Below are positions 1 to 5,974 of a DNA stretch of 5,974 nucleotides, one piece after another (position 1 is the stretch's first letter; each line of letters begins with the position of its first letter). A program made the position numbers and the translations under genes. The stretch spans positions 1 to 5,974 of the forward strand of contig JAMOUF010000280.1 of the NCBI GenBank assembly GCA_027068245.1. Reading direction: 5' to 3'. Under the pieces are notes generated by a model that searched no databases, had not been told where the DNA came from, and saw only the letters and a program-made list of their open reading frames with translations. The DNA is from Campylobacterales bacterium (GTDB taxonomy: Bacteria; Campylobacterota; Campylobacteria; Campylobacterales; Nitratiruptoraceae).

Positions 1-1
1 T

Positions 2-655
2 TTTGGCCTGGCTTTAAAAGGAGTCAACATCACCGTTCCTTACAAGGAGCAGGCTTTCATGGAGAGCGACGAGGTTTTAGGCATAGCCAAAGAGATAGGG
101 GCCGTTAATACCTGGTATGAGAAGAGAGGCAAAATCCTGGCATACAACACTGATGCGCCAGGATTTTACGAAAGCATCGAGGAGTTTGACTTTAAACACC
201 CAATCATTTTGGGAGCCGGCGGAACGGCGAAGGCGATAGCCGTATACCTGAAACACAAGGGTTTTGAGCCCGTGGTGTTAAACAGAAGCGCATCCAGGCT
301 ACCCTACTTTTTGGAAAAAGGGATAGAGGCATATACATGGGAGGAGTTTAAAAAGAACAGGCCTTTCGATATCGTTATCAACACCACTTCCGCAGGTCTT
401 AAAGATGACTCGCTGCCGGCTCCAAAAGAGCTTTTGGAAGAGCTTTTCAAAGAGGCAAGATATGCGGTGGACGTCATCTACAACCGCCTTACGCCCTTTT
501 TGAAGCTTGCAAAAGAGATGGGACTTACATACAAAGACGGAACGGAAATGCTGATAAACCAGGGGGTTTTGGCTTTTGAGATATTTACCGACTACCAATA
601 CAAAAAAGAGGAGATAAGAGAGCTTTTCAAAGAGGCGGCCGCCCTACTTCACTAA
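2..655 (+). CDS. aroE: Shikimate dehydrogenase (NADP+), 5' end outside the window
   Basis: Reduces 3-dehydroshikimate to shikimate with NADPH, the fourth step of the shikimate pathway, in the cytoplasm. The frame is open from base 2, so the gene is cut by the window edge; the first internal ATG (base 59) is not the start, because the conserved NITVPYK motif with the catalytic Lys lies upstream of it (visible residues 9-15). Numbered from the first visible residue, further substrate residues are Asn36 (GAVNT), Asp51 (NTDAPGF) and Gln187 (INQG). The NADP site shows GAGGTA (71-76) and NRSASR (94-99), followed by INTTSAG and DVIYN. By comparison with E. coli AroE, where this Lys is residue 65, about 50 N-terminal residues are missing. 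NTDAPGF instead of NTDGxGF resembles what I recall of Helicobacter AroE. The 3' end overlaps the convergent rhodanese gene by 12 bases. Function is nearly certain. Confidence 0.97.
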   Translation, partial: FGLALKGVNITVPYKEQAFMESDEVLGIAKEIGAVNTWYEKRGKILAYNTDAPGFYESIEEFDFKHPIILGAGGTAKAIAVYLKHKGFEPVVLNRSASRLPYFLEKGIEAYTWEEFKKNRPFDIVINTTSAGLKDDSLPAPKELLEELFKEARYAVDVIYNRLTPFLKLAKEMGLTYKDGTEMLINQGVLAFEIFTDYQYKKEEIRELFKEAAALLH

Positions 656-1006
656 AGGGAGCCCCTCTTTTTTCCACTCGAGTATTCCGCCTTTTAGATT
701 ATAGACCTTTTTTACGCCCCAAGCATCCAAAGCCTGACTGGCGGTTACGCTCCTGTTGCCGCTTCTGCAGTAGACAAGAACCTTTTTATCCTTGATGCCT
801 CTACCGCCAAGGTAGAGATATTTAAAAAGCTGAATCGGCACCAGATTGGCATCTTTTATATGGCCCTCTTCAAACTCCGAGGGGGTTCTAACGTCGAGTA
901 AAACCACATCATTGCCTTGCAAAAGCTTGTAAAAGGTTTTCGCGTCCACATTCTCAAAGGCAAACAGCGAAGATATCAGGATGAGATATAGCGCCAATTT
1001 TCTCAT
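644..1006 (-). CDS. Exported single-domain rhodanese-like sulfurtransferase
   Basis: A 120-residue protein with an N-terminal signal peptide (positively charged RK, hydrophobic residues 4-16, plausible cleavage after Ala16 in SLFA-FE) followed by one rhodanese domain. Visible family motifs are [15 protein letters not shown] (36-50), the active-site loop CRSGNRS with catalytic Cys80, and the C-terminal [12 protein letters not shown]. Such domains carry a persulfide on the Cys; the physiological donor and acceptor cannot be read from sequence. If the signal works, the protein acts in the periplasm. Its ATG overlaps the TGA of the DAHP synthase gene (ATGA, 1003-1006). An AAGGA ribosome site lies 9 bases upstream, inside the end of that gene, so translational coupling is likely. 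No separate promoter was seen. The 3' end overlaps aroE on the other strand. The rhodanese call is secure; the specific role is unknown. Confidence 0.93.
   Translation of the reverse strand: MRKLALYLILISSLFAFENVDAKTFYKLLQGNDVVLLDVRTPSEFEEGHIKDANLVPIQLFKYLYLGGRGIKDKKVLVYCRSGNRSVTASQALDAWGVKKVYNLKGGILEWKKEGLPLVK
656..673 (+). terminator. Weak candidate terminator after aroE
   Basis: Directly after the aroE stop, AGGG (656-659) can pair with CCCT (663-666) around a three-base loop, followed by C and six T. A four-pair stem is short for an intrinsic terminator, and the site lies inside the 3' end of the opposing rhodanese gene. This is therefore only a possible end for the aroE transcript. Confidence 0.3.
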
Positions 1007-2352
1007 TTTTTTATATCCTTGAAAACCTCCGCTACCATAAAGGCCAGCTCCAGAGCCTGGTTGGCGTTAAGTCTTGGGTCACACTGGGTGTGGTATCTGC
1101 TCTTTAGGCCCTCCGGGGTTATCGATGCGCTGATGCTTCCGGTACATTCGGTAACGTCGCTTCCCGTCATCTCAAGGTGCATTCCGCCTCCCACCGTTCC
1201 TTCGGCTTTGTGAATCTCGAAAAACTGTTTTACCTCGCTTAAAATCTTCTCAAAATCCCTGGTCTTCAGACCGCCTTCGGTTTTGTAGGTGTTCCCGTGC
1301 ATCGGGTCTATGCTCCAGACCACCTCTTTGCCGGCCTCTTTTACAGCCCTCAAAAGCGGTGGAAAGAGTTTGGATATCTTGTCTGCGCCCATCCGGACAA
1401 TGAGCGTGAGGCGTCCGGGCTCGTTGTCCGGATTCAGGGCATCTATAAGCTTCAACAGCTCGTCTGCTTGCATAGTAGGGCCTACCTTTACGCCCACCGG
1501 ATTTTTGATACCTCTGAAAAACTCTATATGTGCTCCATCAAGTTCCCTGGTCCTGTCGCCAATCCACAGAAAGTGGGCGCTGCAGTCATACCAGTCGCCG
1601 GTGAAGGTATCCTTTCTGGTAAGGGCCTCCTCATAGTTCAAAAGCAGAGCCTCATGGCTTGTGTAAAGAGTGGTCTGTTTCAGCTGCGGAGTGTTGTCCG
1701 GGTCTATCCCACAGGCCTCCATAAACTTCAAAGCCTCGGTTATCTTATCGGCCAGCTCCTCGAATTTGTGGCCCAGTTCGTTATCTTTTACGAACTCCAA
1801 ATTCCACTTGTGCACCTGCCTCAAATCCGCGAATCCTCCCCTGGCATAGGCTCTGATGAGGTTCAGCGTGGCAGCGGACTTGTAGTAGGCCTCGAGCAGT
1901 TTTTCGGGCTTTGGCTCCCTGGCTTCGGGGGTAAAATCAATATCGTTTACTATATCTCCCCTGTAGCTTGGCAGTCTCTTGCCACCTATCTCCTCGAAAT
2001 CGCTGCTTCTTGGTTTTGCATACTGTCCGGCTATACGGCCTATCTTTACAACCGGTTTTCCGGATGAGTACATCAACACCATATTCATCTGAAGCAGAGC
2101 CTTAAACAGCTCCCTGATATTTGCCGCGTTGAAGTTCGCGAAGGATTCGGCGCAGTCGCCACCTTGAAGAAGGATGGCCTCGCCTTTGGCAACTTTTGCC
2201 AGCTGTTTTTTAAGCTCTCTCGCCTCTCCTGCGAAAATAAGCGGTGGAAAATTTTTCAACTGCTCCTCAACCGCTTTAAGCTCATCTATATCTTTATATG
2301 TTGGCTGCTGTTTTATGGGAAATTTTCTCCAGCTATCGGGACTCCAACTCAT
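1003..2352 (-). CDS. Class II (plant-type) DAHP synthase, 3-deoxy-7-phosphoheptulonate synthase
   Basis: Condenses phosphoenolpyruvate with erythrose 4-phosphate to DAHP, the committed first step of aromatic biosynthesis, in the cytoplasm. The 449-residue protein is full length for the class II family (about 460 in Mycobacterium tuberculosis). The four metal ligands of the family align as Cys67 (QGGDCAESF), His352 (DPMHGNT), Glu394 (MHLEMTG) and Asp425 ([13 protein letters not shown]). Other hallmarks are [11 protein letters not shown] (106-116), [12 protein letters not shown] (230-241), FLWIGDRTR (261-269) and [12 protein letters not shown] (281-292). The ATG start is supported by AGAGGT six bases upstream and by an extended -10 promoter 22-24 bases before it. 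It is followed by the rhodanese gene with a four-base overlap. No leader peptide or attenuator is visible in the short 5' leader, so any aromatic feedback would be on the protein. Symbol left blank because naming varies (aroF, aroG, aroH) for this class. Confidence 0.98.
   Translation of the reverse strand: MSWSPDSWRKFPIKQQPTYKDIDELKAVEEQLKNFPPLIFAGEARELKKQLAKVAKGEAILLQGGDCAESFANFNAANIRELFKALLQMNMVLMYSSGKPVVKIGRIAGQYAKPRSSDFEEIGGKRLPSYRGDIVNDIDFTPEAREPKPEKLLEAYYKSAATLNLIRAYARGGFADLRQVHKWNLEFVKDNELGHKFEELADKITEALKFMEACGIDPDNTPQLKQTTLYTSHEALLLNYEEALTRKDTFTGDWYDCSAHFLWIGDRTRELDGAHIEFFRGIKNPVGVKVGPTMQADELLKLIDALNPDNEPGRLTLIVRMGADKISKLFPPLLRAVKEAGKEVVWSIDPMHGNTYKTEGGLKTRDFEKILSEVKQFFEIHKAEGTVGGGMHLEMTGSDVTECTGSISASITPEGLKSRYHTQCDPRLNANQALELAFMVAEVFKDIKK
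1015..1020 (-). promoter_or_regulatory. Ribosome binding site of the rhodanese gene, inside the DAHP synthase gene
   Basis: Read on the minus strand, AAGGAT sits in the last codons of DAHP synthase (encoding Lys-Asp). Its AAGGA core is 9 bases before the ATG of the rhodanese gene. This supports the chosen start and a mechanism in which ribosomes finishing DAHP synthase re-initiate at the overlapping ATGA. Confidence 0.7.
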
Positions 2353-2357
2353 CTTCT

Positions 2358-2363
2358 ACCTCT
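2358..2363 (-). promoter_or_regulatory. Ribosome binding site of DAHP synthase
   Basis: On the minus strand AGAGGT lies with its GG about six bases before the ATG at 2352. It is a good match to the anti-Shine-Dalgarno sequence and fixes this start. Confidence 0.8.
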
Positions 2364-2380
2364 TTATTTTAAATTTGCAA

Positions 2381-2389
2381 ATTATACCA
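2381..2389 (-). promoter_or_regulatory. Extended -10 promoter of the DAHP synthase-rhodanese operon
   Basis: The minus strand reads TGG-TATAAT, a perfect consensus hexamer with the TGN extension, in the 79-base gap after recR. No TTGACA-like -35 is found at the usual distance, as is typical of Campylobacterota housekeeping promoters. The predicted transcript would start around 2374-2376, giving a leader of about 22-24 bases. No convincing terminator separates it from recR, so read-through from recR is also possible. Confidence 0.75.
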
Positions 2390-2431
2390 AAAAATTGTAG
2401 TATAAAATTCTCAACTGATATATTTTTTCCA

Positions 2432-3001
2432 TCAAGTCTTGACTCTCTCCGTTATCGCCTTTGAAAGTGAGAGAGCATCCACATTCTCCAGCCTCACACC
2501 GGTTGGAACGCCCTGGGCTATTTTGGTAAATTTCAGTCCCAAATCTTTTAGCCGGTCTTCTATATAGAGTATCAAAGCCTCCGTCTGGATAGAGGGGGTG
2601 AAGGCAAATATAATCTCCGAGGTGCCGTGGCTCTCTACAGCTTTCGCAAGACGCTCAAGATTCTCTTCGCTCAATCTGTCGAATACGAAATAGTATCCTC
2701 CATACTCCCCGCTCTCATCTATGATATATATATCCCTGGCGCTCTCCACAAGACAGAGTTTCTCCCGTTCCCTGTTCTCATCCGAACAGATGTGGCATAT
2801 CTCATCTTCACTAAGCCCGCCGCACATGGAGCACTTTTTTATATGGCTCAGGGCATCTTCGATGGCATGGGCGATTTTCAAGGCGTCGTAACTATTTTCC
2901 AGCACCATGTGAAAAGCGAGTCTGCTGGCACTTTTCTTACCGATGGATGGCAGGTTTTCCAAAGCTTCCACAAGGTTGTAAAATTTCTTCAATCTTTTCA
3001 T
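2432..3001 (-). CDS. recR: Recombination mediator protein RecR
   Basis: RecR acts with RecO (and RecF where present) to load RecA onto single-stranded DNA at gaps and breaks. From the ATG at 3001 the protein has 189 residues: a helix-hairpin-helix near the N terminus (LENLPSIGKKSASRLAFHMV, 14-33), a four-Cys zinc site (Cys57, Cys60, Cys69, Cys72), a Toprim domain beginning LCLVESARDI (82-91), and the C-terminal GVPTGVRLENVDALSLSKAI (164-183). A TTG two codons upstream (3007) would give 191 residues, but it lies only two bases after a perfect -10 hexamer and would fall upstream of the predicted transcript start, so I prefer the ATG. No Shine-Dalgarno sequence precedes it. The usual loop with SPLxGIGP after the YFV strand is absent (YYFVFDRLSEENLERL instead), as I recall for Campylobacter RecR. 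Confidence 0.96.
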   Translation of the reverse strand: MKRLKKFYNLVEALENLPSIGKKSASRLAFHMVLENSYDALKIAHAIEDALSHIKKCSMCGGLSEDEICHICSDENREREKLCLVESARDIYIIDESGEYGGYYFVFDRLSEENLERLAKAVESHGTSEIIFAFTPSIQTEALILYIEDRLKDLGLKFTKIAQGVPTGVRLENVDALSLSKAITERVKT

Positions 3002-3008
3002 TGGCAAA

Positions 3009-3017
3009 ATTATATCA
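3009..3017 (-). promoter_or_regulatory. Extended -10 promoter of recR
   Basis: The minus strand reads TGA-TATAAT, perfect consensus, ending seven bases before the recR ATG at 3001. The usual 6-8 base distance from -10 to start of transcription puts the first base at about 3001-3002, at or next to the A of the ATG. The message is therefore predicted to be leaderless or nearly so. No -35 consensus is visible; the place where it would lie overlaps the divergent dnaJ promoter. Confidence 0.7.
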
Positions 3018-3034
3018 AAAATTTATCCGACTTT

Positions 3035-3043
3035 TGCTATAAT
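3035..3043 (+). promoter_or_regulatory. Extended -10 promoter of dnaJ
   Basis: The plus strand reads TGC-TATAAT, a perfect hexamer with TGN extension. Predicted transcription start is about 3050, giving a leader of about 30 bases. There is no -35 consensus and no CIRCE or HAIR-type inverted repeat of the HrcA and HspR heat-shock repressors in the gap. Confidence 0.75.
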
Positions 3044-3049
3044 CAGCCC

Positions 3050-3069
3050 AACTTAAAACTAACTTAAAA
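3050..3069 (+). repeat. Short tandem direct repeat in the dnaJ leader
   Basis: AACTTAAAA occurs at 3050-3058 and again at 3061-3069, an 11-base period, covering the predicted start of transcription and ending against the ribosome site. It may be a regulator contact with one-helical-turn spacing or simply AT-rich chance. Confidence 0.5.
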
Positions 3070-3072
3070 GGA
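3066..3072 (+). promoter_or_regulatory. Ribosome binding site of dnaJ
   Basis: AAAAGGA lies seven bases before a TTG (3080) and ten before a GTG (3083), both in the dnaJ frame. The spacing favours the TTG. An ATG at 3072-3074 overlaps the site but is out of frame and reaches a stop after six codons. Confidence 0.7.
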
Positions 3073-3079
3073 TGCGGGC

Positions 3080-4195
3080 TTGGTGGATATAGATTACTAC
3101 GAGATTTTGGAAGTGAGCCGTGAGGCTTCTTTCGAGGAGATAAAAAAGGCATACAGAAAGCTGGCTTTAAAATACCATCCGGACAGAAACCCCGGCGACA
3201 AAGAGGCGGAGGAGAAATTCAAACTGATAAACGAGGCCTACCAGGTCCTAAGCGACGAGGAGAAAAGGGCCCTCTATGACAGATATGGGAAGGCCGGGCT
3301 TGAAAACCAGGGTTACAGCGGATTTAGCCAGAGCAGTTTCGATGATATCATGGACTTTTTCGAACAGGTTTTTGGCGGCGGATTCTCAGGCGGATTTGGT
3401 AGAAGAAGCGAACAAAAATATCCGCTGGATTTGGCGATTGAGGTGGAGATAAGTTTTGAAGAGGCTCTTTTTGGAACGAAAAAAGAGATAGAATACAGCT
3501 ACAAAGTCCCCTGCGAGGCCTGCAAGGGAACAGGCGCCAAAGATGGAAAACTCACCACCTGCCCCGAATGTCACGGCAGAGGGCAGCTCTATTACAGACA
3601 AGGCTTTATGACATTCAGCCAGACATGCCCCAAATGTGAAGGCAAAGGAGAGGTGGCAAAAGAGAAATGTCCCCAGTGTAATGGGAAAGGTTATGAGATA
3701 AAGAAAGAGAAAATCACCATCGACATTCCAGAAGGTGTCGACAACGAGGACAGACTAAGAGTAGCCAACAGGGGAAATATCGGCCTGGATGGAAGGCGTG
3801 GGGATCTGTATGTAAACATATATGTAAAAGAGGACGAGCATTTCGTAAGATACAATGACGATATCTATATGGAAGTGCCCGTATTTTTCACAAAAGCGCT
3901 GCTTGGTGAGAGCATAACCATACCAACGCCAAGAGGTGAGAGAGAGCTTAAACTAAAAGTTGGGACAAAGGACAAGGAGCAGTTCAGGTTCAAAAACGAG
4001 GGGTTCAAAAATGTCCGCACCGGCAGATACGGCGATTTGATAGTCCAGGTAAAAATCATCACCCCTTCAAAACTTACACAGGAGCAAAAGGAGCTTATCA
4101 AAAAGCTCGAGAGCAGCTTTGGCATAGAGAGCAAACCCCATGAGGAGAAGTTCTCATCCATTTTCGACAAGATAAAAGGCTGGTTCAAAAAATAG
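3080..4195 (+). CDS. dnaJ: Chaperone protein DnaJ (Hsp40)
   Basis: Co-chaperone that delivers unfolded proteins to DnaK and stimulates its ATPase, in the cytoplasm. The 371-residue protein has the full class A layout: a J domain (about 5-70) with the HPD motif at 33-35, a Gly/Phe-rich linker (about 78-107), a zinc-binding domain with four CxxCxGxG repeats starting at Cys145, Cys161, Cys183 and Cys197, and the C-terminal substrate-binding domains (about 208-345). A basic, amphipathic tail ends in KIKGWFKK. No ATG exists in frame near the start: TTG at 3080 ([10 protein letters not shown]) or GTG at 3083 (MDIDYYEIL) are both possible and differ by one residue. It is transcribed alone, divergently from recR, and ends in a hairpin terminator shared with ccsBA. 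dnaK and grpE are not in the window. Confidence 0.97.
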   Translation: MVDIDYYEILEVSREASFEEIKKAYRKLALKYHPDRNPGDKEAEEKFKLINEAYQVLSDEEKRALYDRYGKAGLENQGYSGFSQSSFDDIMDFFEQVFGGGFSGGFGRRSEQKYPLDLAIEVEISFEEALFGTKKEIEYSYKVPCEACKGTGAKDGKLTTCPECHGRGQLYYRQGFMTFSQTCPKCEGKGEVAKEKCPQCNGKGYEIKKEKITIDIPEGVDNEDRLRVANRGNIGLDGRRGDLYVNIYVKEDEHFVRYNDDIYMEVPVFFTKALLGESITIPTPRGERELKLKVGTKDKEQFRFKNEGFKNVRTGRYGDLIVQVKIITPSKLTQEQKELIKKLESSFGIESKPHEEKFSSIFDKIKGWFKK

Positions 4196-4210
4196 ACCAG
4201 CCTCTTTTTT
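4177..4210 (+). terminator. Intrinsic terminator of dnaJ, possibly bidirectional
   Basis: AGGCTGGT (4177-4184) pairs perfectly with ACCAGCCT (4196-4203), eight base pairs, followed by C and six T. The dnaJ stop codon TAG is in the loop. On the minus strand the same stem is followed by TTTAT, a weaker U tract, so it may also end ccsBA transcripts, whose stop codon (4209-4211) lies just upstream in that direction. Confidence 0.85.
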
Positions 4211-5974
4211 ATATCCGGATATCCAGATTGTATTTTCTCTTTTTATAGTAGGCGGCTCCTATTATGACAAAGAGTATCGCTATGGCCCAGTATACCCATT
4301 CAGGAATTGGCACTGGATCACCCTGGGCGTAGGAATGGAGTCCGGATAGGTAGAAGTTTACCCCAAAATAAGTCATTATCACGCTCGAATAGGCCAGCAG
4401 TGAGGCTACGTTGAACAAAAAGAGCCTGTTGAGTTTTGGAACAAGCCTCAAATGCTCCACAATCGCATAAACCAAAATCGTAACGGCCGCCCAGGTCTCT
4501 TTGGGGTCCCAGCCCCAGTAGCGTCCCCAGCTCTCGTTGGCCCAGACGCCGCCCAGGAAGTTTCCGAGCGTCACCATCACAAGGCCGATAATAAGGCTCA
4601 TCTCGTTGATATAGGTAAGCTCTTTGAATGTAAGCGTCAACAGCTCTTTGTTCTTCTCGTTCAAAAAGAGAAAGAGCACCAGCACGATAAATGCCAAAAG
4701 CGCGCTAAGCCCCAAAAAGCCGTAACTTGCCGTAATGACGGATACATGTATCATAAGCCAGTAGCTCTTAAGCACGGGCACCAGGTTGGTGATTTGGGGG
4801 TCGAGCCAGTTTAGATGGGCCACAAAGAGTATGAGCCCGCCCAGCAAAGAGGTGGCGGCAAATGCTATGGGAGCCCTTTTGGCGAAGAAAAATCCGGCCA
4901 GTATGGTAGCCCATGATATATAGACCATAGACTCATATCCGTCACTCCATGGAGCGTGTCCCGCAACATACCAGCGCAGGGCCAGACCAAAAGTGTGTGC
5001 CAAAAAGCCTAAAAAGATCAAAAATACACCAATTCTTACAACCCATTTTACATTGATTTTTGGATATATAAGGCTTATGATTATGGTTATAAGAAGTATA
5101 AATCCTATTAACAGATAGTATGGAACAAGCCTGTTGAAAATATCGAGCCTGTTGTAGAGCAGTTCCGCTTTTATCTTGGTTGAAGGGGGGATCAACGATG
5201 AACCGTAATATTTTTGATAATCGCTTATAACGTCCACGCTTTTGTTTGCTTTCTCCCAGTTGCCGCTTTTTACACCCTCCTCCACGTTTTTAAAATAACT
5301 TGCCATTATCAGCCGAACAAGCTCCGCCTCCTTTTGGGGGAAGCTTTTTATAGCCTCGATGGGTGATACCCACTTTCCGTTATCAGGGCTTGGTATTATT
5401 CTAAGCAAAGAGCCGGTATAGACCATATAGGCCACATTTACCCGCTCATCCACTTTGATTACCTCTTTGTCGAACTGATTCCTTTGTGATGGTTTTTTAG
5501 CCACCGCTTCTTTGACATATTTTAAAAGTTTGTATTCTCCATCTTTTGTAAAAAAGTCTTCAAAAGCGGCGTATTTGCCTTTGATGCCAATTATCTTTTT
5601 TAGGGCCGGATGGTGGACGTAAATCATCCTAACCTTTTGAAACTCTGCCGGGAAAACCGTCATACCGATATAGAGCTGGTTGGAGTTTTGTCCCAAAAGC
5701 TCCTCTTTTTTTGAGATTTTTGCCAACACCTTTCTTGAGAGGGTATCGAAAGGCTCTATCCTTCCGCTGCTGTCCTGGACCAGCACTTTGGAAGCGAAAT
5801 AGTCGGCGTGGTTTTTGTCTATCTCGATTGTATCCGCGCTGTATGAGATGGTGGAAAAAGCCATAAAAAAGAGTGCCAGCGAGGCCAACAGAGACTTTCT
5901 TTGCTCTTGAACCTTCTTTGTAAGACGCAGCAGTTTTTGAAATCTGCTTTGGGGCATAAAAAAGTGCAGTATCA
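4209..5974 (-). CDS. ccsA: CcsBA-type cytochrome c synthase, CcsA half, 5' end outside the window
   Basis: System II cytochrome c maturation: exports haem across the inner membrane and attaches it to CxxCH motifs of apocytochromes in the periplasm. Residues are numbered from the ATG at 5957. A hydrophobic segment at about 22-38 is followed by a large periplasmic region (about 41-275) and then by many membrane helices. The WWD haem-handling motif is WGRYWGWDPKETWA (477-490). His404 (MIHV), His502 (VEHLRL) and His541 (LHSYA) have the spacing I recall for P-His1, TM-His2 and P-His2 of Helicobacter hepaticus CcsBA. The ATG has no Shine-Dalgarno sequence, and the frame stays open to the window edge (encoding ILHFF just before it). 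I therefore read the gene as cut, with an N-terminal ResB/CcsB half of roughly 350 residues beyond the edge. A split, stand-alone ccsA is the alternative. It converges on dnaJ, with 13 bases between the stop codons. Confidence 0.93.
   Translation of the reverse strand, partial: ILHFFMPQSRFQKLLRLTKKVQEQRKSLLASLALFFMAFSTISYSADTIEIDKNHADYFASKVLVQDSSGRIEPFDTLSRKVLAKISKKEELLGQNSNQLYIGMTVFPAEFQKVRMIYVHHPALKKIIGIKGKYAAFEDFFTKDGEYKLLKYVKEAVAKKPSQRNQFDKEVIKVDERVNVAYMVYTGSLLRIIPSPDNGKWVSPIEAIKSFPQKEAELVRLIMASYFKNVEEGVKSGNWEKANKSVDVISDYQKYYGSSLIPPSTKIKAELLYNRLDIFNRLVPYYLLIGFILLITIIISLIYPKINVKWVVRIGVFLIFLGFLAHTFGLALRWYVAGHAPWSDGYESMVYISWATILAGFFFAKRAPIAFAATSLLGGLILFVAHLNWLDPQITNLVPVLKSYWLMIHVSVITASYGFLGLSALLAFIVLVLFLFLNEKNKELLTLTFKELTYINEMSLIIGLVMVTLGNFLGGVWANESWGRYWGWDPKETWAAVTILVYAIVEHLRLVPKLNRLFLFNVASLLAYSSVIMTYFGVNFYLSGLHSYAQGDPVPIPEWVYWAIAILFVIIGAAYYKKRKYNLDIRI

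Noticed and set aside
299..598. Open frame of 99 codons on the minus strand
   Set aside because: Antisense to conserved parts of aroE, with no promoter or ribosome site.
439..636. Exact 18-base direct repeat (439-456 and 619-636) within aroE
   Set aside because: Both copies are in frame and encode ELFKEA in two surface helices; similar codon use is enough to explain it.
634..643. Perfect palindrome GGCGGCCGCC near the aroE/rhodanese junction
   Set aside because: No loop for a hairpin, and it encodes ordinary Ala residues of aroE; most likely chance in a GC-rich patch.
1297..2067. Open frame of 256 codons on the plus strand
   Set aside because: Lies wholly antisense to the well-conserved DAHP synthase gene, has no ribosome site, and encodes no recognisable motif.
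2432..2442. Palindrome TCAAGTCTTGA at the end of recR, considered as a terminator or operator
   Set aside because: A one-base centre cannot form a hairpin loop, no T tract follows at the right distance, and it matches no operator I recognise.
2722..2735. Alternating TA tract
   Set aside because: Falls in the coding sequence of recR and simply encodes Ile-Tyr-Ile-Ile of the Toprim strand.
3002..3079. CIRCE or HAIR heat-shock operator upstream of dnaJ
   Set aside because: Looked for the TTAGCACTC/GAGTGCTAA and CTTGAGT/ACTCAAG arms; neither is present.
4452..4814. Open frame of 120 codons on the plus strand
   Set aside because: Antisense to the membrane and WWD region of ccsA; His- and Lys-rich composition is what the reverse of that region would give.

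Overview
The window looks like ordinary core chromosome of a Campylobacterota (epsilonproteobacterial) bacterium. This rests on several traits: a CcsA-type system II cytochrome c assembly protein of the kind fused to ResB in this phylum, a class II DAHP synthase, a RecR without the usual SPLxGIGP-type loop, an AroE with NTDAPGF instead of NTDGxGF, and promoters with a strong TGN-TATAAT extended -10 but no recognisable -35. Base composition appears moderate (not counted), which is higher than in Campylobacter or Helicobacter, so a free-living relative is likelier than a host-adapted one. Genus cannot be fixed from sequence alone.

Layout, left to right: (1) the 3' three quarters of aroE (shikimate dehydrogenase, + strand), cut by the left edge; (2) a minus-strand block, in order of transcription recR, then class II DAHP synthase, then a small exported rhodanese. 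The last two overlap by four bases (ATGA), and the rhodanese runs 12 bases into the convergent end of aroE; (3) a very compact divergent promoter region between recR and dnaJ; (4) dnaJ on the + strand, ending in a hairpin terminator; (5) the long CcsA half of a CcsBA haem export and cytochrome c synthase on the minus strand, converging on dnaJ and cut by the right edge.

How the genes relate: DAHP synthase (first step of the shikimate pathway) and AroE (fourth step) are on opposite strands on either side of the rhodanese. RecR (recombinational repair) and DnaJ (Hsp40 chaperone) share a control region of under 80 bp. CcsBA serves respiratory c-type cytochromes and is functionally separate. No stretch longer than about 80 bases lacks a gene, and I found no tRNA, rRNA, CRISPR, insertion sequence or phage sequence.

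I found no evidence of a new biological system. The points most worth checking are the overlapping divergent recR/dnaJ promoters with a probably leaderless recR message, the translational coupling of an exported sulfurtransferase to DAHP synthase, and the non-ATG start of dnaJ.
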